Shown here: positions 52,795-59,797 of the stretch, piece after piece
Numbering within the stretch: the first letter of the stretch is position 1
How the letters are laid out: the number at the start of each line of letters is the position of its first letter
Virus record (IMG/VR): IMGVR_UViG_3300042937_000753
Location: 23,483-87,482 of that record
Length of the DNA stretch: 64,000 bases
Strand: one strand, 5' to 3'
Source of the DNA: a virus
Program-made: the position numbers and the translations under genes
Notes under the pieces: model-generated
Databases searched by the model: none
Told to the model about the DNA's origin: nothing
What the model saw: the letters and a program-made list of their open reading frames with translations, nothing else

Positions 52795-53214
52795 TTAAAA
52801 CTCTTCAATCACTTCTAAGTCTTTGTGCTGAACATAAGTAGTGTCTTTTTTTGTAACACCGTTATCTAAAACAGATGTGTACTCAATATGATACTGACTA
52901 TACTCATGATAACCTCTAAATTCTTTTACAATAACTACTACTTTATCATCTTCATCAGCAAATTTCTGTCTGATAGCATCTTTATTACTACCATAACCAA
53001 GATTATTTACAGGTATTTTGCACAATGTACCATTAGGTATTACATTAAATAGTTTATTACCCAACATAAGCTTGAAAAAATATTCAGTTGCATAACTACT
53101 AGTACAAATCATAGGAGTAATCAACTTGATAAACTCCTCAGCATTTGGATCCTTGATAATTTTACCCAATGCTTTTGCTACATCAGTATCATCATATGTT
53201 ACAGATATATTCAT
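52795..53214 (-). CDS. Hypothetical protein (139 aa)
   Basis: Globular alpha/beta protein: NISVTYDDTDVAKALGKIIKDPNAEEFIKLI, then VIPNGTLCKIPVNNLGYG and FRGYHEYSQYHIEYTSVL. No family recognised. Two nt from the upstream gene's stop, in an operon with 53217-53435 and 53428-53754. Confidence 0.68.
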   Translation of the reverse strand: MNISVTYDDTDVAKALGKIIKDPNAEEFIKLITPMICTSSYATEYFFKLMLGNKLFNVIPNGTLCKIPVNNLGYGSNKDAIRQKFADEDDKVVVIVKEFRGYHEYSQYHIEYTSVLDNGVTKKDTTYVQHKDLEVIEEF

Positions 53215-53216
53215 AC

Positions 53217-53435
53217 TTAACTGTTTAAATTTCTATAATCTCTAATTTTATTTAAGAGAGCTTCATTAAATGATGTAAAGAATCTTCTATCAAACAATCT
53301 AGTGTTTACTTTTTCTGCATATACAATAGGTATTACAGTTTTTCTTACACCCTTAGCTACTAAATTACCTTCTATGTCTCTGATTTCAGCTTTAAGATTA
53401 AATCCTAAAACTGATGTAATTAAATTTTTATCCAT
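53217..53435 (-). CDS. Small basic protein (72 aa)
   Basis: It reads MDKNLITSVLGFNLKAEIRDIEGNLVAKGVRK and then a basic, aromatic C-terminus (RLFDRRFFTSFNEALL). Beta-barrel-like amino acid pattern but no recognised family. It overlaps the upstream gene by 8 nt. Confidence 0.66.
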   Translation of the reverse strand: MDKNLITSVLGFNLKAEIRDIEGNLVAKGVRKTVIPIVYAEKVNTRLFDRRFFTSFNEALLNKIRDYRNLNS

Positions 53436-53754
53436 GTCCTAACATTGATTTTAAATGATTTAATAATTCATTTTTTGAATTTTCTCTGTCAATGACTTTT
53501 TGAAAAATCATACTTGAAAATACTAACTCATTAGTGTGATTGCATTTATCAACAATATTTTCTAATGCTGTATAAAGCACCTGATTTTCTTTATATGCTG
53601 TTAAACATATATGTAAAAGTTCATCAGCTCTTTTATCATTAATACCTAAATTTAGATGAATAAGCTCAGCTTTCTCATCAATTACCAATAATTTATATTT
53701 ATTATTGGTATTATAATCTTTTTTCTTTTTAAATAGTTTTCCAAACAAATTCAT
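53428..53754 (-). CDS. Hypothetical protein (108 aa)
   Basis: Start at ATG 53754 (MNLFGKLFKKKKDY); another ATG is 6 nt upstream. A short amphipathic/basic N-terminus may touch membrane or nucleic acid, followed by a helical body (ADELLHICLTAYKENQVLYTALENIV). First gene after the tRNA. Confidence 0.66.
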   Translation of the reverse strand: MNLFGKLFKKKKDYNTNNKYKLLVIDEKAELIHLNLGINDKRADELLHICLTAYKENQVLYTALENIVDKCNHTNELVFSSMIFQKVIDRENSKNELLNHLKSMLGHG

Positions 53755-53780
53755 AATCATATATTTTAATTAAACAATAG

Positions 53781-53854
53781 TGATCCCAACAGGAGTCGAA
53801 CCTATAACCCCTACCTTAGAAGGGTAGTGCTCTATCCAATTGAGCTATGGGACC
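53781..53854 (-). tRNA. tRNA-Arg (anticodon UCU)
   Basis: Full cloverleaf on the minus strand: acceptor GGTCCCA with TGGGATC, D-arm AGCTC...GAGC, anticodon stem CTACC/GGTAG with loop CTTCTAA giving anticodon TCT, T-arm ATAGG/CCTGT with loop TTCGACT. The 3' CCA is not encoded. It decodes AGA, a dominant Arg codon in these genes. It lies between two hypothetical genes and is probably transcribed with them. Confidence 0.97.
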
Positions 53855-53860
53855 TAGTAA

Positions 53861-54286
53861 TTACATAATTACTACTTTCTCTTCATACTTATTCTTAAGT
53901 ACTCTAGATATTAAGTTTAAATGATACATAATATCTTCACTTTCAATTGAACCTGCTTCTCTTTTAAGTTGAGTTAATGCTTGTGGAAATAAAGCAATCC
54001 ATTTATCTAATTCAGCAAAAATCTGATCTTTTTGAATTGCAGCTTCAGCTCTTAAATACTCAGGATGATCCTCTGGATCATTGTAAACTGGTTCAAATTG
54101 TTTATGTAGTTCTTCATGTTTCAAGATTTCTTCTTGTCTTGGAGTTAAATGTTTTCTCCAATTATAAGCAACCTTAGCTTCTTTCGGAACTCTTGCTTCT
54201 TTTCTTTGTTTGTAAGAGGTTCTTACTTTCTTTTCTTTAACTACTTTTTCAGTAGTTGGGTTCACTGTTTTTGCTATTCTAGCCAT
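53861..54286 (-). CDS. Hypothetical protein with basic N-terminus (141 aa)
   Basis: Lys/Arg-rich N-terminus (TEKVVKEKKVRTSYKQRKEARV) suggests nucleic acid binding, followed by NWRKHLTPRQEEILKHEELHKQF and an acidic helical C-terminal half. No family recognised. Its stop is 7 nt before the tRNA. Confidence 0.66.
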   Translation of the reverse strand: MARIAKTVNPTTEKVVKEKKVRTSYKQRKEARVPKEAKVAYNWRKHLTPRQEEILKHEELHKQFEPVYNDPEDHPEYLRAEAAIQKDQIFAELDKWIALFPQALTQLKREAGSIESEDIMYHLNLISRVLKNKYEEKVVIM

Positions 54287-54302
54287 CTTTATTTGTTTTT
54301 AA

Positions 54303-54587
54303 TTAATACGCTTCTTCTGCTGTTCCAAGACTCAGCCAGTCACCATCTTCTAGGATCCATGTTTCACCAATGAATCCATCTGGTTTTAATACAACCATAG
54401 TAGAATTAAATTCTATTACAATATGGTTGTCCTTTCTTTTTGTTATCTCTACAACTTTTTCATTATGTACTTTGATAACATTCTTTACAAACTTTCTTTC
54501 TACTCTAGAAAGCCCTTTCATCTTTTGTGAATGTAAATCACTACTTATAAAGCCAATAAGGCTTAATACTAAAATCATATTTTTCAT
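54303..54587 (-). CDS. Exported hypothetical protein (94 aa)
   Basis: Start at ATG 54587 (MKNMILVLSLIGFISSDLHSQ), a typical signal peptide with probable cleavage near HSQ. The mature part is basic and beta-rich (FVKNVIKVHNEKVVEITKRKDNHIVIEF...). The longer frame would put a non-signal segment in front. Likely periplasmic; possible envelope modification or exclusion role (inference). Confidence 0.7.
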   Translation of the reverse strand: MKNMILVLSLIGFISSDLHSQKMKGLSRVERKFVKNVIKVHNEKVVEITKRKDNHIVIEFNSTMVVLKPDGFIGETWILEDGDWLSLGTAEEAY

Positions 54588-54589
54588 AC

Positions 54590-54841
54590 TTAAATAATTG
54601 TTGTGTATGCACAAATCAATAATCCTATTGCTATGACAATAAAGCCATACAACATTATTTTAAATGGTAACATTCTTGTTTCAAAATCTAATACATCTTC
54701 TAATGCTGCAATCTTATATTCAATATCTGATAGAGCAAGGGCTGCATACTCTGCATCTTTCCCTTTATGGTCTCTATGAAGAATTTGTTGTCTGTGATCA
54801 TAAAGTTGATCAATTTTCTGTTTTAATTGTTTTCTTCCCAT
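54590..54841 (-). CDS. Small protein with C-terminal membrane helix (83 aa)
   Basis: Start at ATG 54841 (MGRKQLKQKIDQLYDHRQQIL). A coiled-coil-like N-terminal half is followed by a hydrophobic C-terminal helix (FKIMLYGFIVIAIGLLICAYTTI), i.e. tail-anchored topology. Function unknown. It precedes the exported protein by 2 nt. Confidence 0.7.
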   Translation of the reverse strand: MGRKQLKQKIDQLYDHRQQILHRDHKGKDAEYAALALSDIEYKIAALEDVLDFETRMLPFKIMLYGFIVIAIGLLICAYTTII

Positions 54842-55130
54842 TGTGTTATTTTTAAGGTAAATAGTTACCAGGTGACAGAAATATATAGCTAAAAGTAAAT
54901 TCAAATACAAATACAAAGACCTTCTCTTCTACAAAGGCAAATACAAATACCAAGTCTCTTTCACTAGCCAGTTATCTCAATAGAGTAACCTGTCTAATTA
55001 TGGAGTTCTATCTCAGTTTTTTATAATTTGAAGAGAAGCGGTTATTTTAGTTTATGTATATTAAACATTTCTTAGTATGTGGTAATTAGCCACGAAGTTT
55101 ATATAAAATTTCTGTCACTAGGCATAAAGA
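54842..55130 (-). other. Non-coding gap with a 13-bp direct repeat
   Basis: No open frame of note on either strand. It contains two copies of CAAATACAAATAC (54902-54914 and 54938-54950, 36 bp apart) and a GTGG...CCAC hairpin. It probably carries the promoter/leader of the 54841 unit; the repeats could be regulator or initiator sites. Confidence 0.5.
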
Positions 55131-55161
55131 GTAAGGGAATCAGCTTGTGCCTATCCCTTAC
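55131..55161 (-). terminator. Hairpin terminator after 55179-56090
   Basis: GTAAGGGA (55131-55138) pairs perfectly with TCCCTTAC (55154-55161). The minus strand continues TCTTTATG, so only a weak T tract. A terminator or 3' stabiliser of the upstream gene. Confidence 0.6.
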
Positions 55162-55178
55162 CCACCTAATTTAAATTA

Positions 55179-56090
55179 CTAGTTTTCAAGATTAATAAAC
55201 ATGTTTACTATATCTTGGAATCTAGGATCAACATTAATTCTTAATGCTGCGGCATCTTTAATCAACAACTCACGGTTGCTATTAAATTCCATAGTAAGTC
55301 TAAGTAATTCACCTTGATATGCATCCATTGCAATTTGGTATTTACTCATAGCTTCTTTTTCAAGACTTAAGAATACTGCTGCTTTATTAGCATTATCCTT
55401 CTGAATACGTGCATTTTCATCACTTACTAAGTTCTTAACCTTAGCTTTGTAATAGTTTACACGCTGTTCATAGACTCTATGTTGATCAGCAATATTTTCA
55501 TGAATTATCATTAATCCTTGAGATATATGGTGCTTAGTAACTTTAACAGGAGTTTTCTCACCGTCTTTTACCTCAAACCACTCAATACTAGGAGTATTTG
55601 GTAATTCTTTTCTCAATTGAGTAAGCTTACCATTTTTATGGATAAACTGACCTAAATGAGAAGCAATTGCTTCTGCTTGAAGATATTCTGAATACTCTGC
55701 ATCTGTCAATTTAGTCCAACCCCATGAATCTGATACATCATAAAGAATATCATAATCAGGAAGTGAAGGTCTCTCAGGTGCTATAAGATGAGAGAAATCA
55801 GGTCTTGTATCTCTTAATCTATCCATCTCAGTTTCTTTACCTTTGACAGTTTCCATAAGGAAAGCTTGACAAGCATGAAGATTACCTTTGATTTTCAACT
55901 TATCAAGTATATCACCTGGTACAGGAATACCTGTTTGTAGATCATATGCTTGACTACCTACTGTAATAGATTTACCACAGTTGTTGTAAGAGTTTAATTC
56001 TCTTTCAATCTCCTGTGCATTCTGATTGCATAGGTTACTAATACTTTGTGCTTGTGACATAGACAAGCCTTTGTTTGCTAAATTTCTCAT
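55179..56090 (-). CDS. Conserved hypothetical protein (303 aa)
   Basis: Start at ATG 56090 (MRNLANKGLSMSQAQSISNLCNQ) because the leader AACTTAAAACAGAAATT precedes it, as in neighbouring genes. Contains GKSITVGSQAYDLQTGIPVPGD, NLHACQAFLMETVKGKE and a coiled-coil C-terminal half. No known family. Single-gene unit with its own terminator. Confidence 0.68.
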   Translation of the reverse strand: MRNLANKGLSMSQAQSISNLCNQNAQEIERELNSYNNCGKSITVGSQAYDLQTGIPVPGDILDKLKIKGNLHACQAFLMETVKGKETEMDRLRDTRPDFSHLIAPERPSLPDYDILYDVSDSWGWTKLTDAEYSEYLQAEAIASHLGQFIHKNGKLTQLRKELPNTPSIEWFEVKDGEKTPVKVTKHHISQGLMIIHENIADQHRVYEQRVNYYKAKVKNLVSDENARIQKDNANKAAVFLSLEKEAMSKYQIAMDAYQGELLRLTMEFNSNRELLIKDAAALRINVDPRFQDIVNMFINLEN

Positions 56091-56152
56091 AATTTCTGTT
56101 TTAAGTTTATTTTTAAATTGATTTAAATGCAGGACTTTCACCTGCTAGTTTT

Positions 56153-56620
56153 TTAATATTCTGGACTTGAATTTTCTAATGCATTCAAGTCACTTTCATT
56201 CTGCCTATCTTCTGCTGTATATCCTGCTGAATCTGTATAAGGTCCATTATCTATGATAATTTCAGTAACAATTTTACCATCAATTAGTCTTGATACAGAA
56301 CAATATTCTATCTCCACATCAACTTCATTAGCTGTTTTAAAGTTATTATATTGTTCTTCATTTTCTAATGAACCACATTGAGTCCCAATACTATGATATA
56401 CTTTTAATCTATAAGCACCATAAGGATTCTTAAGTTCTTCAATTTTCCAATCTTCCTGTAGTAATTCAGATAAATCTTTATCTCTATTAACAATAGTTAC
56501 TGATTTATGATAACCACAATTGTGACAGTTAATATATTCTTCACCTGTTTTATAGTAAAAGTCACACCATGCTTCTGAGCTGCAATTTGGACATTCAATA
56601 TAATCTATTACACTTGCCAT
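56153..56620 (-). CDS. Zinc-ribbon protein (155 aa)
   Basis: N-terminal CPNC (about 10-13) and CHNCGYHK (about 32-37) form a CxxC/CxxC ribbon, typical of nucleic-acid or protein-binding zinc ribbons. The rest is acidic alpha/beta (YGAYRLKVYHSIGTQCGSL). Leader AACTTAAAAATAAACTTAAAAC precedes the start. Regulatory role is inferred. Confidence 0.76.
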   Translation of the reverse strand: MASVIDYIECPNCSSEAWCDFYYKTGEEYINCHNCGYHKSVTIVNRDKDLSELLQEDWKIEELKNPYGAYRLKVYHSIGTQCGSLENEEQYNNFKTANEVDVEIEYCSVSRLIDGKIVTEIIIDNGPYTDSAGYTAEDRQNESDLNALENSSPEY

Positions 56621-56651
56621 AATTTCTAGGTTTTAAGTTTATTTTTAAGTT

Positions 56652-56680
56652 AAAAAATGAGCAGTTTGTCTACATGCTCA
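56652..56680 (-). terminator. Intrinsic terminator
   Basis: TGAGCA (56658-56663) pairs with TGCTCA (56675-56680); ATTTTTTAAC follows on the minus strand. It ends the 56717-57529 unit directly upstream of the leader of 56153-56620. Confidence 0.75.
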
Positions 56681-56716
56681 GGTATACGTAGAATATCACT
56701 ACCTTTCTATTGTATC

Positions 56717-57529
56717 TTAGAATGGTAATGGAAAGAATTTATCTTCTAGTCCATCATTCCATTGTCTTCCAGCAAATGAATGTATTTTCTTTGTAGGAAA
56801 TATTTTCTTTGCACACTCTATGGCAATAGCATCATCATATACACCATAATCACCTGATTTAGCATATAAAATCACATTATCATCTATGATCTTGATCCAA
56901 CCACCATTCTTTGTACCCCAATCACCATCACGATAAATACTACTGATATCACTGTGACCATTAGATACAAAGCCATAAGGATCCCAACAAAATCTGTTGA
57001 TTTTATCATCATAATGATCCTGTTGTATAATAAATTTAATACCCTTGTGATTTTGAAAATGAGTAAAGTCAAGATTCTGAGAATACACTTGACGTGCAAT
57101 ATTTCTCATCTTATTGTTCAATTCATAATTCTTATCAGATTCTTGTCTCCACCACTTTTCATATTCTTCTTTGGTAGGTTCTTCTGGATCACCATCAGGA
57201 TAATCATCTTCATAAGCTTCTGGTTCTTCTTCAACAACAACTGATTGTTGTGCTTTAACAGCAGCTTGAATGATATCTAATCTAGCAGCAAGAGTAAGTA
57301 TTTGATTCTCTTGTTCTACTTGGATTTTATATTTATCAGGTTGAACAACAGATAGAAATGTATCCATCTGATCTTTGGTAACACTAAAATTCCAATTACC
57401 ACCAGCAAATGACTTGAAGTCATCAGTAGGTACTTGGAATGTGGTATGCTTGGTAGAACAAGTAATACTGTTTCTACCATAGGTAACTACTTCATAGAGA
57501 CCTTGTTTTGAGTTTAAGTGAATTTTCAT
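56717..57529 (-). CDS. Hypothetical early protein (270 aa)
   Basis: Globular N- and C-terminal parts (HLNSKQGLYEVVTYGRNSITC; HSFAGRQWNDGLEDKFFPLPF) with a central Glu/Asp/Pro linker (EEEPEAYEDDYPDGDPEEPT). Repeated FAG motifs (FAGGNWNF, FAGRQW) suggest an internal duplication. Leader carries two AAAATAAACTC repeats. Unassigned family. Confidence 0.7.
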   Translation of the reverse strand: MKIHLNSKQGLYEVVTYGRNSITCSTKHTTFQVPTDDFKSFAGGNWNFSVTKDQMDTFLSVVQPDKYKIQVEQENQILTLAARLDIIQAAVKAQQSVVVEEEPEAYEDDYPDGDPEEPTKEEYEKWWRQESDKNYELNNKMRNIARQVYSQNLDFTHFQNHKGIKFIIQQDHYDDKINRFCWDPYGFVSNGHSDISSIYRDGDWGTKNGGWIKIIDDNVILYAKSGDYGVYDDAIAIECAKKIFPTKKIHSFAGRQWNDGLEDKFFPLPF

Positions 57530-57978
57530 TTTGAGTTTATTTTTTGAGTTTATATTTAAGTTAAAAATCCCTCTGCACTCAGTTGTAATAGCTCTGTTTC
57601 TGATGCTATTTAAACCATCCCTCCTGTATTACTACAGCTAATGGTACTATTACAACTGCTCACCCTTGGGAAGTGAGTTGTGGTGCATTAATAAATAAGT
57701 AGTAGTACTCTGTAAAAAGGTTGCGATCCTTTACAATTACATTTCCTTAAATTGCTGCATTTGCAACACAAACCTACTTATTAGTACTCTCACAAGGTTG
57801 CAACCCTTGGTCATCGGTTTGTATTATCAGGAATCTAAACCCAATACCTAAGTATTATTAGTTTATCTATCTGTCTGTACCTGCTTGGATGAGAGTAATA
57901 AAAAAACCACAAGTCAACCCCTGCTTTACAGGATGAGAGGTTATGCCTGAAACCTTGTGGTAATGAAGCTAGGAGAGA
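57530..57978 (-). ncRNA. Candidate structured non-coding RNA region
   Basis: About 450 nt with no convincing gene. Helices: CAGTTGTAATAG/CTATTACAACTG (57580-57591 with 57647-57658, 12 bp); AATAAGTAG/CTACTTATT (57694-57702 with 57774-57782) enclosing hairpins at 57712-57734 and 57752-57766; a hairpin at 57793-57809 around palindrome GGTTGCAACC; and CCACAAG/CTTGTGG (57907-57913 with 57954-57960) closing a three-way junction and followed on the minus strand by T7. The last element looks like a small RNA with its own terminator. Strand inferred from that T tract. Confidence 0.5.
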
Positions 57979-57991
57979 TTAATCTCCTAGC
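57968..57991 (-). terminator. Stop-codon-in-loop hairpin of the 49-aa membrane gene
   Basis: GCTAGGAGA (57968-57976) pairs with TCTCCTAGC (57983-57991). The stop codon TAA (57979-57981) is in the 6-nt loop. No T tract follows, so it may stabilise the 3' end and not terminate. Confidence 0.6.
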
Positions 57992-58128
57992 ATTGGTGTT
58001 AGCATACATGCCCAAAATAGACAAGATATACCAATAGCTGGAAGTATATTATGTCCAAAAGACATTAATACACCCATGAATGTGCCTAGTAATAAGACAC
58101 CAAACAAGTAATGACTTATATTCTTCAT
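57979..58128 (-). CDS. Small membrane protein (49 aa)
   Basis: ATG at 58128-58126 overlaps the upstream TGA as ATGA; TAA at 57981-57979. Two hydrophobic stretches (YLFGVLLLGTFMGVLM and ILPAIGISCLFWACML) suggest two membrane helices. The coupled start and clean membrane pattern support a real gene. Function unknown. Confidence 0.75.
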   Translation of the reverse strand: MKNISHYLFGVLLLGTFMGVLMSFGHNILPAIGISCLFWACMLTPMLGD

Positions 58129-58259
58129 AATTCTATAATCATTTCGGGAATATTATCTTTACCTAGTATTCTTTTTATTATCTTACCATTAGAATACTTT
58201 ACATATTGTACTGTAGTTAACTTACCAGAGAACAATTCAATCATAGTTTTAAAAATCAT
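58125..58259 (-). CDS. Small hypothetical protein (44 aa)
   Basis: ATG at 58259-58257, TGA at 58127-58125 overlapping the next start. Basic/amphipathic sequence MIFKTMIELFSGKLTTVQYVKYSNGKIIKRI. Forms a two-gene operon with the membrane protein. No family recognised. Confidence 0.65.
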   Translation of the reverse strand: MIFKTMIELFSGKLTTVQYVKYSNGKIIKRILGKDNIPEMIIEL

Positions 58260-58857
58260 AACTTAATATTTTTTAGTGTGAGGACTGCCTATGCTAGGAA
58301 CATAGGACTTGATTAGTTTTAGTTAAATAATATTGATTGTGCTCAATATAAAAATTAGACAAGAGTATAACAATATCCTACATTGTTACTAGACCGCTGA
58401 GTCATCACTTGAATAAACTGAATTCCACTTCAGTCAGCTGTATTCTCCCAAGTGGAATCTTGTGGAGGAGAATAGATAATTAACATACAACATGCCGGCA
58501 AATCATAATTGCTCCATGAAATGTATGGTAGTTTAAATTAAACTCACATAGCTTTATCAATACTATGTGTAAAATACCTGATTTTTAAGTCTGCACTAAC
58601 TTTGGATTATAAATGACTGCATCAAACAAGGATCATATCTTGTCTTCATTTACTTAGTACTATATACACATTTGCAGAGTGTAAATAGAACCCAATAGTA
58701 GCCCCACAGGTTTGTCACTGTTTACTAACAGTAAAGAGGTACAGCATTATTGGTTAGCTGTACAAGTTGCGGAGAGGATTACTGCCTCACACAATTTAGT
58801 TGTTACATGTTTAATCTGTTCCTATCATTAGTTCAAGGATACTGATTAGTAAATAGA
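58260..58857 (-). ncRNA. Candidate structured leader/non-coding RNA with pseudoknot
   Basis: About 600 nt without a frame over 20 codons on the minus strand. It contains hairpins CCTATG/CATAGG (58288-58306), CACATAG/CTATGTG (58545-58569), GTACAGC/GCTGTAC and ACTGTT/AACAGT, plus an H-type pseudoknot at 58422-58474. It could be the long 5' leader of the 44/49-aa operon, an independent RNA, or a replication origin region. Confidence 0.45.
58422..58474. other. H-type pseudoknot candidate
   Basis: ATTCCACTT (58422-58430) pairs with AAGTGGAAT (58450-58458), 9 bp; TATTCTCC (58441-58448) pairs with GGAGAATA (58467-58474), 8 bp. The order a-b-a'-b' with loops of 10, 1 and 8 nt is a classical H-type fold. 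The helices are perfect Watson-Crick, so either strand could form it. Confidence 0.6.
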
Positions 58858-59025
58858 CTACCCTGCAAGAGAGTAGTCTGGAGTCATAACTACTACCAAT
58901 CCTACTGCAGGATGTTGGTATTTATGTAGTACTTTATAACCTTCTTTACACTTCATGTGTATAAGGTCATTAATCTCTATGCCCATAGACATAGCTTGAT
59001 CTTCGGTGATTGTAATATCTATCAT
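58858..59025 (-). CDS. Small hypothetical protein (55 aa)
   Basis: ATG at 59025, TAG at 58860-58858. Sequence MIDITITEDQAMSMGIEINDL...KCKEGYKVLHKY and a hydrophobic VGLVVVMTPDY near the end: a compact alpha/beta pattern. It starts 11 nt after the stop of the membrane-anchored gene upstream. Unassigned. Confidence 0.68.
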   Translation of the reverse strand: MIDITITEDQAMSMGIEINDLIHMKCKEGYKVLHKYQHPAVGLVVVMTPDYSLAG

Positions 59026-59036
59026 TGGTTTTATAT

Positions 59037-59306
59037 TTACAAGTTATCAGCAATAATAAGACTATCAAGGTCTGAGTATTTACCAGAATATACTTTTTTA
59101 GATTGAACTCCCTCAACCCATATACTATCTTCTGATACTTCCAAGTAATATTCTATGTCTATATTACCGCCTACATCAGTGTAGTTCCCCGGAGTCTTTG
59201 TTTCTCCATTTGAAACACCAACTACATGTATAAGTAGATAACTTAATAGTAAGAATACTAAGGAACCTGTAATAACTCCAATGATAAATGAATCATTAAT
59301 CTTCAT
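59037..59306 (-). CDS. Membrane-anchored small protein (89 aa)
   Basis: N-terminal transmembrane helix (FIIGVITGSLVFLLLSYLLIHVV) after a short charged start, then an acidic beta-rich domain (NIDIEYYLEVSEDSIWVEGVQSKKVY). Probably N-in with the domain outside the membrane. A superinfection or envelope role is inference. It is preceded by a 490-nt non-coding stretch. Confidence 0.75.
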   Translation of the reverse strand: MKINDSFIIGVITGSLVFLLLSYLLIHVVGVSNGETKTPGNYTDVGGNIDIEYYLEVSEDSIWVEGVQSKKVYSGKYSDLDSLIIADNL

Positions 59307-59712
59307 ATGTTTGTTTTAATTGGTTACTAGTCTAGGTTTAGCTATATAAAATCTATATAATACTAAAGTATTATAGTAGTAATTACTAACTAGATACAAG
59401 GTATAAAAGAGGTATAAGTGGGTGTATACATAATAAACACATACATATACTCATCTTTCCGGTTTTTATAACTACTTGATACTCAGTATCAAAGTCACAA
59501 AGCTACACACGGTGGAGACAAGATACTATCAAGTAATAATAAAGAAATATGATACCTGATACCTACAAGTAGCAAGTACATTTCTTTATATAGTTAGCCT
59601 AATGAGCCTGTGTCAGATACATTTCCATACATAAGGTTTTATATATATCCTTAATGATTTCATATTTGTGCTAATAATACTCTATAAAGAGTATAATTGC
59701 ATACTATGTTAG
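59307..59712 (-). other. Non-coding leader region with alternative hairpins
   Basis: No gene seen. TACTTGATA (59473-59481) can pair with TATCAAGTA (59527-59535), while TTGATAC (59476-59482) can pair with GTATCAA (59486-59492); the two are mutually exclusive. Other hairpins include ATACTCT/AGAGTAT and ATAATACT/AGTATTAT. A CTAGCCC element lies at the right end, so this looks like a long 5' leader or RNA transcribed toward 59306. Confidence 0.45.
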
Positions 59713-59719
59713 GGGCTAG
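59713..59719 (-). promoter_or_regulatory. Early CTAGCCC element, copy 1
   Basis: Minus strand TTTCCCTTTCTTTTCTAGCCCCTAACATAG; core CTAGCCC preceded by a pyrimidine tract. It lies just after the terminator of 59798-60337 and 407 nt before the next start, unlike the other copies. Confidence 0.55.
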
Positions 59720-59744
59720 AAAAGAAAGGGAAATATTTCAGGTA

Positions 59745-59781
59745 TGAAAAAATAAAGAGTAACCACGCTAGTGGCTACTCT
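59745..59781 (-). terminator. Strong intrinsic terminator (11-bp stem)
   Basis: In minus RNA AGAGUAGCCAC pairs with GUGGUUACUCU (59756-59781, loop UAGC, one G-U pair), then UUUAUUUUUUC. A second small hairpin GACTAC/GTAGTC overlaps the stop codon of the 179-aa gene. Confidence 0.9.
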
Positions 59782-59797
59782 TATATTTTTGCTATGA

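Noticed and set aside
57737-57814. 25-codon frame MTKGCNLVRVL... on the minus strand
   Set aside because: It is short, overlaps the palindromic hairpin region and lacks a tight neighbour or A-rich leader.
57907-57961. tRNA on the minus strand
   Set aside because: The acceptor-like 7-8-bp helix encloses only about 40 nt and there is no T-loop TTCGA; it is better described as a three-way-junction hairpin with T7.
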